Shown one piece after another: positions 1 through 11,927 of a stretch of 64,000 nucleotides of DNA. Under the pieces are notes generated by a model. The model searched no databases, was not told the DNA's origin, and saw nothing but the letters and a program-made list of their open reading frames with translations. Positions within the stretch are counted from its first letter, which is position 1, and each line of letters opens with the position of its first letter. The DNA lies in the NCBI GenBank assembly GCA_018292915.2, contig JACVVK020000205.1:620001-684000 (forward strand). Reading direction: 5' to 3'. The stretch comes from Batillaria attramentaria (lineage: Eukaryota; Mollusca; Gastropoda; Batillariidae). The position numbers and the translations under genes were made by a program.

Positions 1-60
1 TTTCGCATCCGTAGAGCAGGACTGACTTCACGTTGGAGTTGAAGATGCGATCAGTTGTAT
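1..60 (-). pseudogene. LINE reverse-transcriptase fragment
   Basis: The reverse complement of the first 60 bases translates without a stop and contains IFNSNVKSVLLYGCE. This is very close to the NVKSVLLYGSETW-type block found after the catalytic domain in many invertebrate non-LTR retrotransposon ORF2 proteins. Further into the window (about 60-120) the frame decays, with indels and a stop in the best-matching frame. It is therefore a dead fragment cut by the window edge. The exact LINE clade cannot be set from so little sequence. Confidence 0.6.
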
Positions 61-247
61 AAACAGGACTTTCCGCTGTCAAGCCAAGGTAACAAAACTG
101 AAGATTTCATCTCTTACTCAGTCCCACTCCTCGCTTGCAGTATCAAAGACACACGTTCCGTTTCATGATTCCAGTGATTTTAGCCCTTCCTCGCACGTCC
201 TCGTACATTTGCGCACTGCCTCGCACTCAAGAACTCACCCTTTCAGG

Positions 248-500
248 GGATTTGGTCTAGTGGTTAAGGCATCCGACTTCGGATCCTGCGCTGCCTGGTT
301 CGAGTGCCCGGTGGGCAGGAATATGGTTGGATTTTTTCATACCATATCGAGTCAAATCCATGTGCAGACTCGTTTGCGGTGCCTGTCTCGCCTTCGTGTA
401 CACACGCACGCACAAATATCAAGTGTGCACGCTAAAAATCCCACGTTCATCTTTCGAAGAAGAGTAGGCTGTGGCCGGTGGCGTGGTAAACCAGAAATAC
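248..500 (+). mobile_element. tRNA-headed SINE (family E, single copy)
   Basis: The head carries an A-box-like TGGTCTAGTGGTTAAGGC and, about 45 bases on, a B-box-like GGTTCGAGTGCC, the internal RNA polymerase III promoter arrangement of tRNA-derived SINEs. The body that follows does not match the other SINE families here. No convincing target duplication or tail was found, so the 3' limit is approximate. The tRNA fold is imperfect and it is not a functional tRNA gene. Confidence 0.5.
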
Positions 501-647
501 TGTCGCACGCACCAGAGTGAATAGCAGGGTGGAGGTTTGCACACAAAGTAGCGCCTAGCGGCAGCAGGCTTTCCCTACTTCGTCCTCCAGCCTTGCGGCG
601 CCTAGAGCATCTCATTAGAGATGGATACGTGCGCCGAGGAGAAGTCT

Positions 648-724
648 ACCATACCATACCATACCATACCATACCATACCATACCATACCATACCATACC
701 ATACCATACCATACCATACCATAC
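648..724. repeat. (CCATA)n pentanucleotide microsatellite
   Basis: About fifteen uninterrupted copies of a 5-base unit. It is open in two frames and produces false proteins of HTIPY repeats. Confidence 0.95.
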
Positions 725-1129
725 CTTTCAAGTTCAGTGGAACACCTTCAGTTTATTGACTTATCGGGTCGCTCCGCCATTTGAATTTCTAAACCTTACG
801 ATATGTCCACGCGGACGGGCTGTTGCCACCACCACTGACACAAAATTTGATATGTTCTTTCTTCTTTCCTTTCTTCTTCCTGCTTTTTTTTTTTCCTTTC
901 TTTTTTATGCCTTTACATTTCAATCCATTTTTTTTGCACGCCAATTTCTCCGCCATGCTTTATGCAAACTGTGCTCTCTTACAATGTAATGCTACTTACT
1001 GCTCGATGGTGATGCTTCAATGAATAAAATGCTTAAACCAACACCCTCCAAAAGACCATAAGGCGTATAGATTAATGGTCCCAAATTTAAAACGCAATCA
1101 AAACTCACTTGTTCTCAGCCCAGCAGTCA

Positions 1130-1318
1130 GCCGAGAATTAGTCTTTGTGGCTTGCGCGGCTTTAAGCCCTAAAAACTCACTCACTCACTCACTCACTCAC
1201 TCACTCACTCACTCACTCACTCACTCACTCACTCACTCACTCACACTCACTCACTCACTCACTCACTCACTCACTCACTCACTCACTCACTCACTCACTC
1301 ACCCACTCACTCACTCAG
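1130..1318 (+). repeat. Conserved SINE-tail block running into (ACTC)n
   Basis: The segment from about 1137 (GAATTAGTCTTTGTGGCTTG, then GCGCGGCTTTAAGCCCTAAA) also occurs near 36459 on the + strand and near 62660-62722 on the - strand. This indicates the conserved 3' part of a dispersed retroposon. Here it runs directly into about 140 bases of (ACTC)n with a few interruptions, which looks like an expanded tail. Confidence 0.6.
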
Positions 1319-1329
1319 CCCAGCAGCAG

Positions 1330-2320
1330 TAATGAGGGATTGACAGAACTCGTGCTTTTTCCTCGTATATTCCGTACTCCTCGTAGACCTTCAATTCACG
1401 TGATTACCCCCCGTGGTAGTTCGGGTAACCCATGAGTGATCGGGGAAGTCACATCCTGGGTTAGGGATTCAAGCGGACAAACTTTTTGGTGGCTACATCT
1501 TTTGCGTGGTGGCTAAGCACAGGAAAACGCCAGGCTAATGTAAGAAAAATGACAGCGTACGTAAACTGTACGATGATGTTTACCGGCTGAGCTTGACTGA
1601 AGTTAGAATGGGATCCCCTATGGCGCACGGCGAACCTCACCTCGCAATGTTAGCGTTGGACATTTTCCACTGAGAGACGCACGCACTGTAGCTTGTAGAG
1701 CAAAAGTGTATATTTTCGTGGAGCGTTATTTAGCATCAATTGTGTCCTATCATTATACAGAAATATTGGCCCAGCCACCACAGAGATATAAATGAGTTGA
1801 TTTTTTTTCCTGTGGTTGGATCCATAACCCTCGATTACAGGAGAGGGACATCATGACTACCCTCCGTGGGTGCGATGCTGTACACCTCCAAAACAGCTCC
1901 GAGCGAGTTTTAGCCGCCTACATGTGTTGGAAGGTGTGCCTTTAAACACATTCTGTTACTCAACATCGGCAGACAATTGACGAGGTGTAGTTTCTGTTAA
2001 AAGCTCTCCTATGTCTGTGCTTCGAATAGAAGACAGTAACCCTCGTGTGTTGTTTCGGTAATCCTAGTCAGCCGAGACGACTGGGTGGAATGTTTTCAGT
2101 CTGTGCCCGTAAGACGTTTACGGGTGAAGGTGTTTTAACTGAGAACACGTCATGTACGATCGAGTTTGCGTGCGGCTACGGCGGCTATAGGTCAAAACCA
2201 AAAATTACACCTGTTCGTGTCATCGACGTATGGATCTAGATCTATACGTCTGTGGTTCGTGTTAAGCACAAAAAACTCATGTGCTTCCGATTTCCTGTAG
2301 GTAGGTCTGCATTTAGATAT
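1330..2320. other. No gene recognised
   Basis: Single-copy-looking sequence with only short open frames. None has a recognisable domain, splice pattern or homologue elsewhere in the window. Confidence 0.5.
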
Positions 2321-2323
2321 TTG

Positions 2324-2327
2324 TCTG

Positions 2328-2381
<54 letters not shown>
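2324..2381. repeat. (GTT)n microsatellite
   Basis: About nineteen near-perfect triplets. The reverse strand reads as a polyglutamine tract inside a short open frame, which is not a gene. Confidence 0.95.
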
Positions 2382-2383
<2 letters not shown>

Positions 2384-2742
2384 GTTCCGTGAATTCACTT
2401 CTGCTGTTCAAGTCAAATATTGCTGTAGTTGTCCAACTGAGAAAGAGAAGGGTCAGGGGAAGAAACTATGGACGACACGAGGGACTGATGTCCCTTTTCG
2501 TCGGTTGCTAGGTTTTCCTTAATTTGTTTTTATGAGGAACAAAACAAACAAACAAACAAACATGCCAGCGTGTTAGAATGATATCACAACTGATATCAAA
2601 AGGCTCTAAACAGAGGACAGAAAAACAATTCCCAAATATTCGGCCCAGGAACCTCCCAGTGGGAGACAAACAAACGAAATACAAGACCAGCTCTGCTTAT
2701 CTTGATGTCAGCACATCAGTGCCGGACAGGAGCGGCAATCAA

Positions 2743-2746
<4 letters not shown>

Positions 2747-2816
<70 letters not shown>
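2747..2816. repeat. (CA)n microsatellite
   Basis: About 35 uninterrupted CA dinucleotides. Confidence 0.97.
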
Positions 2817-2817
<1 letters not shown>

Positions 2818-3207
2818 GCCACACCACCACCACCGACAACAACAGCCAAGAAAGTTCAGGCTGGTATTCACGGTGGCTCACAGGGTGTGATACTGCCAAT
2901 AACCCTTGCGCTCCAAACGGCGGGAGTTCATAGCCTAAACAGCGTAAAACCTTAATTAACCCTGCAGTCAGTGGCAGCTTCCACTGAGCGAGATACACCC
3001 ACCAGAACGGAGTCAAATCTTTCCACAGTCCGATTAAGGACGTTCCCTTTCGCACCATTAAGTCTTTGGGCCCGCGTGTTTACGGGTCCCTGGGGCGGCC
3101 TCGGATAAAACAGACTACAATCTGCCTCAGTGCTACTGCGGTTTCTGGATTCGTGCCGACACCTGGCTTACTGACTGCGTACTGTCAGTCTTGGTTTTGT
3201 TTGATGC

Positions 3208-3937
<730 letters not shown>

Positions 3938-4554
3938 CCACAAGCAAAAAGTGCTTTAAGTCAGTCGTTTCTAAGTTTGCTTGTTAATTGAGTGAGTGAG
4001 TGAGTGAGCGACGGAGTGAGTGAGTGAATCATTGCGTATGAGTAAGCGACTTGTTAACTGATCGGTTTACTGTCTGACTGCACATTTGACTTATCAACTG
4101 ACTAATCAATTGATTGACTGGTTGGTTACCTGCATTCGTTTGTTTTGTTCTTGCGGTTGTTTGTGACAGTTGGGCAAAATCATCTCCCATTCACTGACGA
4201 TAGTGCATAGACTGAATCTGACAAAGGCTCGCTTCGACTGTTAACAGACTTCTCAGACCTCGGGAAGCTATGTTTTGGTGTGTGCGGAAACTGAGCAACG
4301 TTTTGGTGTGTAGAGGAATAGAGCATTACAAGATGTCGCTGTTATCTGAATGATCTTAGTCTGTCTAGCTCCTGATGGCAACCAGGCACAACAAAAACAT
4401 CGTTATTTTTGTCCTCGGGCAGTGCACACGGGAGTTAAACAAGATGGCGAAGAGAATTTAACGGTGCTACATCGGTTCAAAAGTTCACGTCCTTTTTTTT
4501 CAGCCAATATGAGTGATATCAAAAACGGGATTAAACGCCAGCACAAAATTATTG

Positions 4555-4622
4555 TGTGACGCCTAGGCGGGATTCGAACTCACAACCCGAGCATTGTTGA
4601 TCACTCTACTGCCCGTGAAATC
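4555..4622 (-). mobile_element. SINE-A head fragment
   Basis: The reverse complement keeps the B-box region (GAGTTCGAATCCCGCC) and the GCTCGGGTTGTG part of the SINE-A head. Body and tail are missing. Confidence 0.5.
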
Positions 4623-4630
4623 ACTTGCTA

Positions 4631-4666
4631 AATAACAACAACAACACACACACACGCGCACGCACG

Positions 4667-4751
<85 letters not shown>

Positions 4752-4868
4752 GCTCGCGCCAAAACAACGACAAAAACAACAACAACAACAACAACACACA
4801 CACCCCCCCCCCACACACACACACACACACACGCTCGCCCCAAAACAACAACAACAACAACAACAACA

Positions 4869-4922
<54 letters not shown>
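4631..4922. repeat. Compound (CA)n/(CAA)n repeat
   Basis: CA runs alternate with CAA runs and short CTCGCGCCAAAACAAC or CTCGCCCCAAAACAAC linkers, indicating block duplication within the array. Confidence 0.95.
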
Positions 4923-4925
<3 letters not shown>

Positions 4926-5393
4926 CCAATAGATTTTTATCGTGCACCATGTACGTTGTTCAGATTTTAGTTTTTTTCTCCAGCAGCTTATCTGACATTA
5001 CAGACGAATAATTATCTATGCTGCGGTCGCTAGTTGTGCTAATTGCGTGCCTGTACGCAATCTAATATTTATGACGCTCCGGGGGCGTCAAAAAACCGCA
5101 AGATAGCATCGAAATGTCCGCTAATGTCTCCCACTAACTCAAAACAATTCGGTCATGAATACTACACCGTCCAAACACATGACCTGCCTACAAGCATAAA
5201 TCTTCTTCTTTTTCTTTTCGCCTCCATAGTCAAGGCTTTTTGTGATTTTAAATGGTGCTTCGGCTATTGAGAACCAAAGAAACGACTTATAAAGGTGCAA
5301 ATTATGCGTTGGTTGCCTGTTTATTGAGGTTTTGTAGCATCGTATTTATGCAAATTCGAATGGTTTATTGTTATCGTACTCATTAAGTATTCA

Positions 5394-5437
5394 TGAGAGA
5401 GAGAGAGAGAGACAGACAGAGACAGAGACAGAGAGAC

Positions 5438-5470
<33 letters not shown>

Positions 5471-5513
5471 TGATGATGATAAAGAAACTTCATATATCAG
5501 CGGTAAGAGAGAC

Positions 5514-5553
<40 letters not shown>

Positions 5554-5586
5554 GATGATGATGATGAAGAAGCTTTATTTATCAAC

Positions 5587-5633
<47 letters not shown>

Positions 5634-5650
5634 GACGACGACGACGACAC

Positions 5651-5692
<42 letters not shown>

Positions 5693-5710
5693 ACTTTACT
5701 TATCAACGGG

Positions 5711-5743
<33 letters not shown>
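5394..5743. repeat. Higher-order (GA)(GACA)(GAT) array with conserved linker
   Basis: Three successive blocks each consist of GA or GACA repeats, then GAT or GAC triplets, then a non-simple linker of the form AAACTTTATTTATCAACGG. The linkers lie near 5483, 5569 and 5691. The conserved linker shows that the unit of duplication was the whole block of about 85-120 bases. Confidence 0.9.
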
Positions 5744-6017
5744 CTCATAACTCAAAATGTGTGATGTGGCATAGGCGGGTTACCCTGGGGTGGTGGGGGC
5801 AGGGGTGCATGTTACACTGCAGGCGCCACGGAAACCTGTCACTATCATGGACATTACGAAGAAAATTTAACTGTTCAGTCAGGGATTGCACACCAACCAC
5901 CGACTGATTGACATGTCGTTTGGTCGGCAAAGGGCGGCACAGCCACAGCAAAATGTTATTATCCACCAAAGTCCTCTCGACCAAAACACCTCGATCATCC
6001 TAAAAAGTACTTCACAG

Positions 6018-6418
6018 GCCTGGGGCGGTCGGTGGTCTAGTGGTGAAGAGACTTGTCACCAATGTCAAGGGTTCGAGTCCCACTCGGGACAATAAATTTT
6101 TCCTTCTCGTATGTGGCACCGTTCATTCGGGCCGTTCGTCGGGGGTTCGCTCCGGGTACTCCGGCTTCCTCCCCCTCTACTTTGGAAATGTTCAGCCCAC
6201 CAAGTTTGAAAAATAAATGCAATTCTAAATAAATTCCGAAAATGAAATAGCTGAGCTGACCCTTCGCACCACGTGATTGTAATGTGTGCATGTGCAGTGT
6301 GTGAGAGAATTTGTGTGATTTACGTGAGCGTGCGTGTTGGGTTCAGATCGCGGCGCTTTGAGCCGATTCATGAAATTGCGTAATGCGCCTATACAATACT
6401 CATTATTATTATTATTGT
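6018..6418 (+). mobile_element. SINE-C, near full length
   Basis: The head reads TGGTCTAGTGGTGAAGAG (A box) and GGTTCGAGTCCCACTC (B box), followed by a shared body (GTATGTGGCACCGTTCATTC, AAAATAAATGCAATTCTAAA) and a (ATT)n tail after GCGCCTATACAATACTC. Other copies lie near 15196, 17554, 18772, 19006 and, reversed, 29165. The tRNA head plus a LINE-like tail suggests mobilisation by a partner LINE. Confidence 0.85.
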
Positions 6419-6448
6419 TCTTCACAACCATCAAATCACTGTACAAAC

Positions 6449-6622
6449 GGGGAGCCGGGGTGGTCGAATGGTACAGCGTTGGACTGCTAATGCTCGGGTC
6501 GTGAGTTCGATCCCGGCTGGGGCCAAATATTTGTGCTGGCTTTTTCATCGTTGCCCCGTCTTTGATATCACCCTATGTGGTGGAAAAGAACGTTAAACCC
6601 CCAAACACCCACCTACCCACTT
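6449..6622 (+). mobile_element. SINE-A with intact target duplication
   Basis: A tRNA-like head (GGTCGAATGG A box, GAGTTCGATCCC B box) is followed by the family body (TTTGTGCTGGCTTTTTCATC, TGATATCACCC) and a tail of CCCA-rich units. ACTGTACAAAC flanks it at 6438-6448 and 6623-6633, an 11-base target duplication typical of LINE-driven retroposition. Confidence 0.92.
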
Positions 6623-7049
6623 ACTGTACAAACTTGTGTCAATAGGCAGCCACCTTCTCAAACACGCCACAATCTTCTCTGGCTCCTGTATGTAATTTTA
6701 TAGTCTCCGGTATGTAAAACAACGGGGAACGGAGTGTCTTAGGGGAAGTTTGAGTGCTAGACAAGTAAACTCACCTCCTGGTGCTTTTTCGTTCTGTGCA
6801 CTGTCGTCTGTTTACTCTTCCGTTAGTGCCTGCACCACTACAGAATCAAAACACAGCAACGACGCATCGCTGCCACTGCTATTGCCAGACGATAAATCGG
6901 CCGAGTGCTTGGAATGGACGTCTGCAGATCGTCTGCCTGCACCTCTCTCTACACTGTCTCTGTCTCTGCCTGTCTCCTTTGTAACCACTTGATCCACTTA
7001 TCCGATGCTTATCACTTTATTATCCTAGTTAATTTCTCCCCTACCTTTG

Positions 7050-7225
7050 TGGGGGAGCCGGGATGGCCGAATGGTAGAGCATTGGACTTGTAATGCTCGG
7101 GTCATGAGTTCGAATCCCGGCTAGGGCCAAATATTTGTGCTGGCTTTTTCATCGTTGCCCCGTCTTTGATATCACCCGCATGTGGTGGAAAAGGACGTTA
7201 AACACCTAAACACCCACCCAACCAC
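7050..7225 (+). mobile_element. SINE-A with intact target duplication
   Basis: Full-length copy with the same head, body and ACACCCACCC-type tail. CCCCTACCTTTG flanks it at 7038-7049 and 7226-7237. Confidence 0.93.
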
Positions 7226-7539
7226 CCCCTACCTTTGCATAATGAACAACACAACACCCATGCACAGCTGGTACGGCATGTACATAGATTCTTATTACAT
7301 GTGTGTGGCTACTGAAATATCAGCTACAATCGTGCATGTATGTGGGTGCGCGTGGGTCACCGCCAGCTCTTTGCGTTATTATTAACACCCTTTGTGTTTG
7401 TTGTTGTCTTTGTGAGTGTACTTTTTTTTTTCTTTCTTTTTGTGTTATTATCCTTTGTAGTTGTAGCAATGGCAAGTTGTAATACTGGTTTGCGGACCAA
7501 AAACTTCCACCGTTGGAAAATAAAGGTTCGTTTCATTTC

Positions 7540-8093
<554 letters not shown>

Positions 8094-8509
8094 CACGGCT
8101 CCTATGATTGAAATTGCTGATACTGTAGTTATATCGTGATGGAAAGATTCAAACTTTCCCTTACAACAGCAGAACTCTAAATTTATCATTCAATTTCCTG
8201 AAAAAGATAAGCCTATCAGCACAGTTTCTTTTTGGATGCAGAGAGAAAATAGTTATGCTTTTTTCTGCATTAACACCAAAAACTTTCTGAGCACTTCAAC
8301 AAGGCAATATCAACGGTTCACTGAAGTGTTTGGCACCGCCTGTCCCAGTCCTTACATCAGTTTTAACCATTACCTGCGATTTTACACGCTACATCAAAAG
8401 CGAACATCGGCTGTCCCACTTAAGGTGGGCCTCTCCACTCAAGTATATTTATCAACACTAAGGGGTACCAGTAGGTTTCTGTGATATTTGTACCATTCAT
8501 TGCGAAGAT

Positions 8510-9090
8510 GTAGGCATATATGTGGGGCAATGGACGACTCCACGCCTGTCGATCAAAAGGGCCGAGCCCCCATAATTCAGCCAATCGCGACCGGCGGCAT
8601 AATGAGCACAACACAAGGTCTGGCAAACTGTTTGCCAGACACTACAACTTGACGATGAAAGCACATGCAGTTTGATTCAATTCAATTCAATTCAAAATAC
8701 TTTATTGTCTGTTTAAGAGAGACTCTGAAAACAGAAAATCTTCTTTGGACTCCGAGTCACATGATGCTCTGTCACGGATAAGATAAAATACAGTCATTAC
8801 AGATCTTGATATAAAACATAAAAATAAAATAGGGTTAAACGTTAAGGTCAAACAAACTTCAGAACAATTTCAAAACAAGATGTGACTGACACATGGGAAA
8901 AAGTAGTAAATCCACTGACGTCATTTGTGGATAAACGACCGTTACGTCAGTCTCTTTCATCTTGACATCACCTCCTTTCAAATACTGCGAATGACGTCAT
9001 GGACATATCATGTTTTGCCAATACGCGGCAGAGTAAAGGAGCGGGGCCGGCTTTGGCCTCGGGGCTTGCCGAGTGGAGTCGTCTATTTTT
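8510..9090 (+). repeat. Dispersed repeat, copy 1 (interrupted)
   Basis: Two blocks, about 8515-8655 (GGCCGAGCCCC, then CATAATGAGCACAACA) and about 8888-9090 (CACTGACGTCATTTG, TTTGGCCTCGGGGCTTGC), match in order and orientation the continuous segment at 45890-46320. Here they are separated by about 210 bases that begin with (TTCAA)n. Confidence 0.75.
8672..8885 (-). mobile_element. Probable retroposon insertion with (TTGAA)n tail
   Basis: This stretch is absent from the related segment at 45890-46320. On the + strand it starts with TTCAATTCAATTCAATTC and AAAATACTTTATTGTCTG, which reads as a 3' tail on the - strand. Class is unassigned. Confidence 0.45.
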
Positions 9091-9234
9091 ATTGTGCACT
9101 TACTGACAGGCCTTGTCTATTTCGGCGTCTCGCACACTTCCATCTGTCTCGTGTGCAACAGAACCCTCGCTGAAGCTGAAGGGAACAAGGTTGCTATATA
9201 TTTGTACATAAACCCCTCTATATTTTTTCCTCCG

Positions 9235-9560
9235 ATTATCTATTTGCTGCAAAATGTCATTCTCCATTATCTACTTACTGCAAAATGTTATTCCCGATTA
9301 TCTATTTACTGCAAAATGTTATTTCCGATTATCTACTTACTGCAAAATGTTATTCCCGATTATCTATTTACTGCAAAATGTTATTCCCGATTATCTATTT
9401 ACTGCAAAATGTTATTTCCGATTATCTACTTACTGCAAAATGTTATTACCCGATTATCTATTTACTGCAAAATGTTATTCCCGATTATCTACTTACTGCA
9501 AAATTTTACTCCCGATTATCTATTTACTACATAGTACTTTCAAAGATTACCAACTTACTG
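9235..9560 (+). repeat. 31-bp minisatellite
   Basis: About ten copies of a 31-base unit built around TTTACTGCAAAATGTTATTC and GATTATCTA. Because 31 is not a multiple of three and the unit has no stop in any + frame, all three + frames stay open. They give overlapping false proteins of 138-153 residues with cyclic sequence. Copies differ by one or two bases, decaying at the 3' edge. Confidence 0.95.
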
Positions 9561-9565
9561 TTAAG

Positions 9566-9705
9566 TACGGTCGTGAGTTCGAATCCCGGCTGGGGCCAAA
9601 TATTTTGTGCTGGCTTTTTCACCGTTGTCCCGTCTTTGATATCACCCGTATGTGGTGGAAAAAGACGTAAAACTCCCCCCCCCCCCCAGACCCCCCAAAC
9701 ATACT
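9566..9705 (+). mobile_element. SINE-A lacking its 5' head
   Basis: Begins within the tRNA-like part (GTCGTGAGTTCGAATCCC) directly after the minisatellite and keeps the whole body. The A-box half is missing. Confidence 0.8.
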
Positions 9706-10053
9706 GCTAAGTACTTTCCCGCTTTCCCGAGTCAACTGCTTACTGCAAAATTAAATATTGTCGTGAACACGTCAAAAGATGACTCAAATGGCGTCTGGGA
9801 AAAATCCAGACTCTGCTCAGGTGAGAACTGATGAATCCACATTAGTGTGTATGCAATACTTTGGCCGTTGGACTACACCCTACACCCCCCATCCATCCCC
9901 ACCACTATCCCCAACCCCATTCTATGCTGATTCAACGACAGCAGCAACAACAACAACAACTGACAAAGATCAGCAGCCAATAGAAGTTCCAGACATGCAA
10001 GGATGCACTCAAAAAAATCCGTTCTGAACACAGGAATGTGAGACTGGACTTGC

Positions 10054-10057
<4 letters not shown>

Positions 10058-10114
<57 letters not shown>
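10058..10114. repeat. (TG)n microsatellite
   Basis: About 28 dinucleotides. Confidence 0.95.
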
Positions 10115-10116
<2 letters not shown>

Positions 10117-10481
10117 CGTACGTGTGTCAGTCAGTGTGTGGCGCAAGAGGCGTGCGCGGTGGCTTAAAAACTCTACTGAACTTGGCTCATTCATCCTCAG
10201 ATACCGACTATTCACCGGCTCACCCGGTACACAAACATACGTCTGTCTTGGAGGTGCTGACACGTTTTCCCAGTTTCCGTTTGGGTTCCTCTGTTTCTCT
10301 TTCCGCGCTGCTTTTCCAAACCACTCTTCCGTTACAGTTCTGCAAGGGGAAAATATAGACGAGAAAAAAAGACTGGCGTTTTTGCCAAGCCGCGTCAAGC
10401 GTGGAGAGAACTAGTCTGCTTTCTGAATGCATGAATGTGCTTTCCTTATGGCTTCTAATAGTAGAGAGAGAAGTCACCGTT

Positions 10482-10995
10482 GTTTTGTGTTGTTTTTTTG
10501 TTTTTGTTTTTTGCTGCCACAACTCTTTGTCGGCTCCAGTGGTGTCCCTCCCAGGTAATGGGTGGAATCCACGGAGGGCTCGGAAGTTGGGGCAATTTTT
10601 TATTATGCATGATGATGGAGATGAGGATGATGGTAAGATGATGCTATGGAGGTCCGTGTGGTTTGGGACTGCGGGACAGGGCCGCATTCCACGCTTGCTC
10701 TCATAAATATCCCGGCATTAACCATGCCCGGGAACTACGGCACCTGCGGTGCCGGCCGTGTAATCATCGACATCATAAGACGTGTCATACCAAGGGAAGC
10801 ACCCCCAAAGTGGCACCCGTGAAGTGGGTGAAACTCGGCTGTGTGGCAACAGCCTCCCCATTGGGCCCATAGCACACCCGCTCTGGGGAGGAGCCGACTT
10901 AAGAAGGAAAAATCCCGCTTGCCTCGGCTGGGACTCGAACCCGGGTCTCCCGGTCCATGGTCCGAAGTGCTAACCACTACACTACGGGGGCCGGT
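10482..10995 (-). mobile_element. SINE-B, full length, with target duplication
   Basis: Reading the - strand, the element begins GGCCCCCGTAGTGTAGTG with a tRNA-like A box (GTGTAGTGGTTAGCAC) and B box (GGGTTCGAGTCCC). A body of about 380 bases follows, ending in AGAGTTGTGGCAGCAAA and a poly(A)-rich tail. GAAGTCACCGTT flanks it at 10470-10481 and 10996-11007. Confidence 0.92.
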
Positions 10996-11082
10996 GAAGT
11001 CACCGTTCTTTGACATAACGCTTCCATATCTGTACTGCACGTCGATAAAGAATCAGTAACCACCAATCCGCGCTGTTTGGAT

Positions 11083-11343
11083 TTGTTTCTTGTATTTTAC
11101 TCCTGCTATGTCGCTCTCTTCTCTGTGCACTCGCAGAGTAGACACGGGATACAACAGGATACAACTCCAATACTTTATTAACAGAAGACACGTGGAGAAC
11201 AAATTCATGAAAGAAGAAGAACCCAGAACGCTGTGCAAGGCTGCTTATATACTAAACAGGTCAGATCTAGAACATTCCTCAACTTACTGGCAAGTAACCT
11301 ACTGACGTTACTGCACCAGCATGTTCTGGGATGGTCTAGAAAT
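11083..11343 (+). repeat. Dispersed repeat, about 260 bp, copy 1
   Basis: Matches the reverse complement of 43945-44208 over its whole length (shared pieces include CGGGATACAACAGGATACAA, GAGAACAAATTCATGAA and CCAGCATGTTCTGGGATGGT). No terminal repeats or tail identified. It may be part of a larger element. Confidence 0.75.
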
Positions 11344-11377
11344 TCCCATCGAAATGCAGTGGCTTTTCGCGATCTCT

Positions 11378-11570
11378 ACAACATGCACTACCCCTAGCAA
11401 TGTTCCAGCAACGTGTTCTGGTTAAAGGATTTACGTCACGACATGACGCGAAAAGCAACTAAAGAATAATTTACGTCGTCAAAACTCGCAGTTTCTCAGT
11501 CGAAATCAGCAAACTCGTGTGGTGTATTTTCCGTAATCGGGAGCACCTCATTGTGAAAACTCTATACATC
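11378..11570 (+). mobile_element. Fragment of the palindrome-associated element
   Basis: Contains in order the blocks CTACCCCTAGCAATGTTCCA, GACGCGAAAAGCAACTAAAG and GTGGTGTATTTTCCGTAATC. They match 26300-26390 and 26778-26855 of the large palindrome, with the roughly 400 bases between them missing. It is an internally deleted relative. Confidence 0.7.
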
Positions 11571-11927
11571 CACCTGCGTTGTGATTTCAATGACGGGGGC
11601 ATTGGCAAAAGCTTGTACAAATTAATCTCGACTCTGACAGGAATCGAATCCTCGAATTTCCGAGTCCGACACATAACCGGTTGAACCAGAAAGCCGCCCA
11701 GGCGGACGTGGACTGCACCAATTACTTGGCTTTCCAAGTTTATGGTTTGGGTTGATTTCAGTGTTCAGAAAGGCCTTGACCAGCCTGTGCACGTGTGCAC
11801 GTGCTGCCAGGTCCGTAAAATTTGTCGCTAGCATGTGCGCCAGTTTTATGTCCTGGCGAACGAGAAAACAGTTGGTTGTCTATTTGGCTGCGCTTCAAAG
11901 CACCTGTATCAAAGATCTGATGTACCT

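Noticed and set aside
1177..1315. CRISPR-like regular array
   Set aside because: A pure tetranucleotide microsatellite without spacers.
4563..5011. Cys/Val-rich and Asn/His/Thr frames that look like metal-binding proteins
   Set aside because: They are products of (CA)n and (CAA)n, with no conserved sequence outside the repeats.
7050..7130. tRNA-like gene with A and B boxes
   Set aside because: It is the head of SINE-A, repeated many times and flanked by target duplications. The arms do not pair as a proper cloverleaf. The same applies to the heads at 6018, 17554, 23224, 55206 and others.
9073..9710. Three overlapping frames with a cyclic IIYLLQN repeat, resembling a membrane or repeat protein
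   Set aside because: The 31-bp minisatellite has no stops in any + frame; the same amino-acid cycle appears in all three.
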